DNA from: Deltaproteobacteria bacterium
GTDB lineage: Bacteria; Desulfobacterota; Desulfarculia; Adiutricales; Adiutricaceae
DNA: 6,873 nucleotides
Assembly (NCBI GenBank): GCA_031269135.1
Contig: JAISZP010000078.1
Coordinates: 1 to 6,873, forward strand
Direction of reading: 5' to 3'
Each line of letters starts with the position of its first letter. The stretch's first letter is position 1. The notes under the pieces were generated by a model, which was given only the letters and a program-made list of their open reading frames with translations, had not been told where the DNA came from and made no database searches. Below, piece after piece: positions 6,366 through 6,873 of the stretch. The translations under genes were made by a program, and so were the position numbers.

Positions 6366-6873
6366 CTATTTAGCGCTTGGCACAAAAATAAACTTCACAC
6401 CTTTCAATGTTTTTTGATCCATTATGCAGACAACATCACTACCGCTTCGCCGGCAAGTAATTTGCGGCTTCTGATACCGACGGTCGCTATTTTGACACTG
6501 TACCAAATCAGGCACATCAATATGCAATTCATCATCTTGAAGACTTGCGTGGGCGGGCGCTCTACAACTATCTACATAAACTTTATTCTCATCATATTCA
6601 TCGATATTAACAGTCCCCGTACCTTCTTCATCAAAACAATATGTATGTATAATAGGTTGCTTTGTAACAGTGTTAAAGAGACCATTAGCACTAGTATCCC
6701 AGCATCCTCCCAAAAATGAAAGATCATTTGTTTCAAAAGCGTCTTGAGGTATGTCGAATGGAGCAGCCTCTTCTTCTTGAGGTGGTGCGATCGGAGCAGT
6801 CACTTCTTCTTGAGGTAGGGAGACCGGACCAGTAGTGCCGAAAAAAAATAAGGGGTAGAGGACAAAAAAGAAA
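6366..6873 (-). CDS. srfA: SrfA-like protein, C-terminal part (5' end outside window)
   Basis: The reading frame is open to the window edge and ends with TAG at 6368-6366; 169 codons are visible. Seen in order: a hydrophobic run FFFVLYPLFFFG (about 6872-6837), probably the end of a membrane helix; a Pro/Glu-rich linker of three 11-residue repeats (6833-6735); then a compact domain starting near LSFLGGCWDTS and holding TYCFDEEGTG. Its six cysteines are spaced over about 93 residues. From memory, the CW...YCFD pattern and its position just before srfB match the C-terminal domain of SrfA-family proteins; I could not search for it. The even number of cysteines after a membrane segment suggests a disulphide-bonded periplasmic domain, which is inference. 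GTG 6803 could start a shorter frame but lies inside the first linker repeat and would cut off the hydrophobic segment, so it is treated as an internal valine codon. If not SrfA, it is a membrane-anchored cysteine-rich protein of unknown role. Confidence 0.72.
   Translation of the reverse strand, partial: FFFVLYPLFFFGTTGPVSLPQEEVTAPIAPPQEEEAAPFDIPQDAFETNDLSFLGGCWDTSANGLFNTVTKQPIIHTYCFDEEGTGTVNIDEYDENKVYVDSCRAPAHASLQDDELHIDVPDLVQCQNSDRRYQKPQITCRRSGSDVVCIMDQKTLKGVKFIFVPSAK
6735..6833 (-). repeat. Three 33-bp (11-residue) degenerate tandem repeats in the SrfA linker
   Basis: The plus-strand word TCTTGAGGT occurs at 6742, 6775 and 6808, exactly 33 bp apart. In protein the units are TGPVSLPQEEV, TAPIAPPQEEE and AAPFDIPQDAF, sharing P at position 3, P-Q at positions 7-8 and an acidic residue at 9. 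They sit between the hydrophobic segment and the cysteine-rich domain and read as a flexible extended spacer. Because the period is a multiple of three, gain or loss of a unit would keep the frame and only change linker length. Confidence 0.85.

Noticed and set aside
6414..6719. Plus-strand 101-codon frame opposite the srfA end
   Set aside because: It is antisense to the frame that holds the cysteine-rich domain and the linker repeats, which is much better supported.
6801..6803. GTG 6803 as the start of a separate 145-residue protein
   Set aside because: The frame stays open upstream to the window edge and encodes a hydrophobic segment and the first linker repeat, so GTG is an internal valine codon.

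Overview
This window carries most of a three-gene srfA-srfB-srfC locus, with all genes read on the minus strand (right to left). Two genes run off the ends of the window. The locus is known mainly from Gammaproteobacteria, including Salmonella, where the names come from genes activated by SsrB. It also occurs in other proteobacteria. The host is therefore probably a Gram-negative proteobacterium. No ribosomal or housekeeping gene is present, so genus and class cannot be fixed. Base composition of srfB and srfC looks near balanced, while the srfA end and the spacer after it are clearly A+T-rich.

Layout in transcription order. (1) 6873-6366: the C-terminal part of an SrfA-like protein, consisting of the end of a hydrophobic membrane segment, a Pro/Glu-rich linker of three 11-residue repeats, and a six-cysteine domain. 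(2) 6365-5889: a 477-bp A+T-rich spacer without a credible gene. It holds a candidate sigma70-type promoter for srfB, a perfect 9-bp inverted repeat just downstream of it, and a TCTA/TCTATCAA microsatellite just upstream. (3) 5888-2709: a complete srfB of 1059 codons, an actin/Hsp70-like ATPase whose phosphate-1, phosphate-2 and adenosine motifs are all visible. (4) 2708-2642: a 67-bp gap with a 15-bp tandem duplication and a small hairpin. (5) 2641-1: 880 codons of srfC, a large P-loop GTPase-like protein whose 3' end lies beyond base 1. I translated this frame by hand from end to end and found no stop or frameshift.

Together the locus encodes a membrane-anchored protein with a probably periplasmic disulphide-bonded domain, an Hsp70-type ATPase and a large dynamin-like or regulatory GTPase. 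Biochemistry for this trio is scarce. The idea that SrfB and SrfC form a cytoplasmic two-nucleotide machine docked on SrfA is inference from domains and gene order. No RNA gene, CRISPR array, insertion sequence or integrase was seen.
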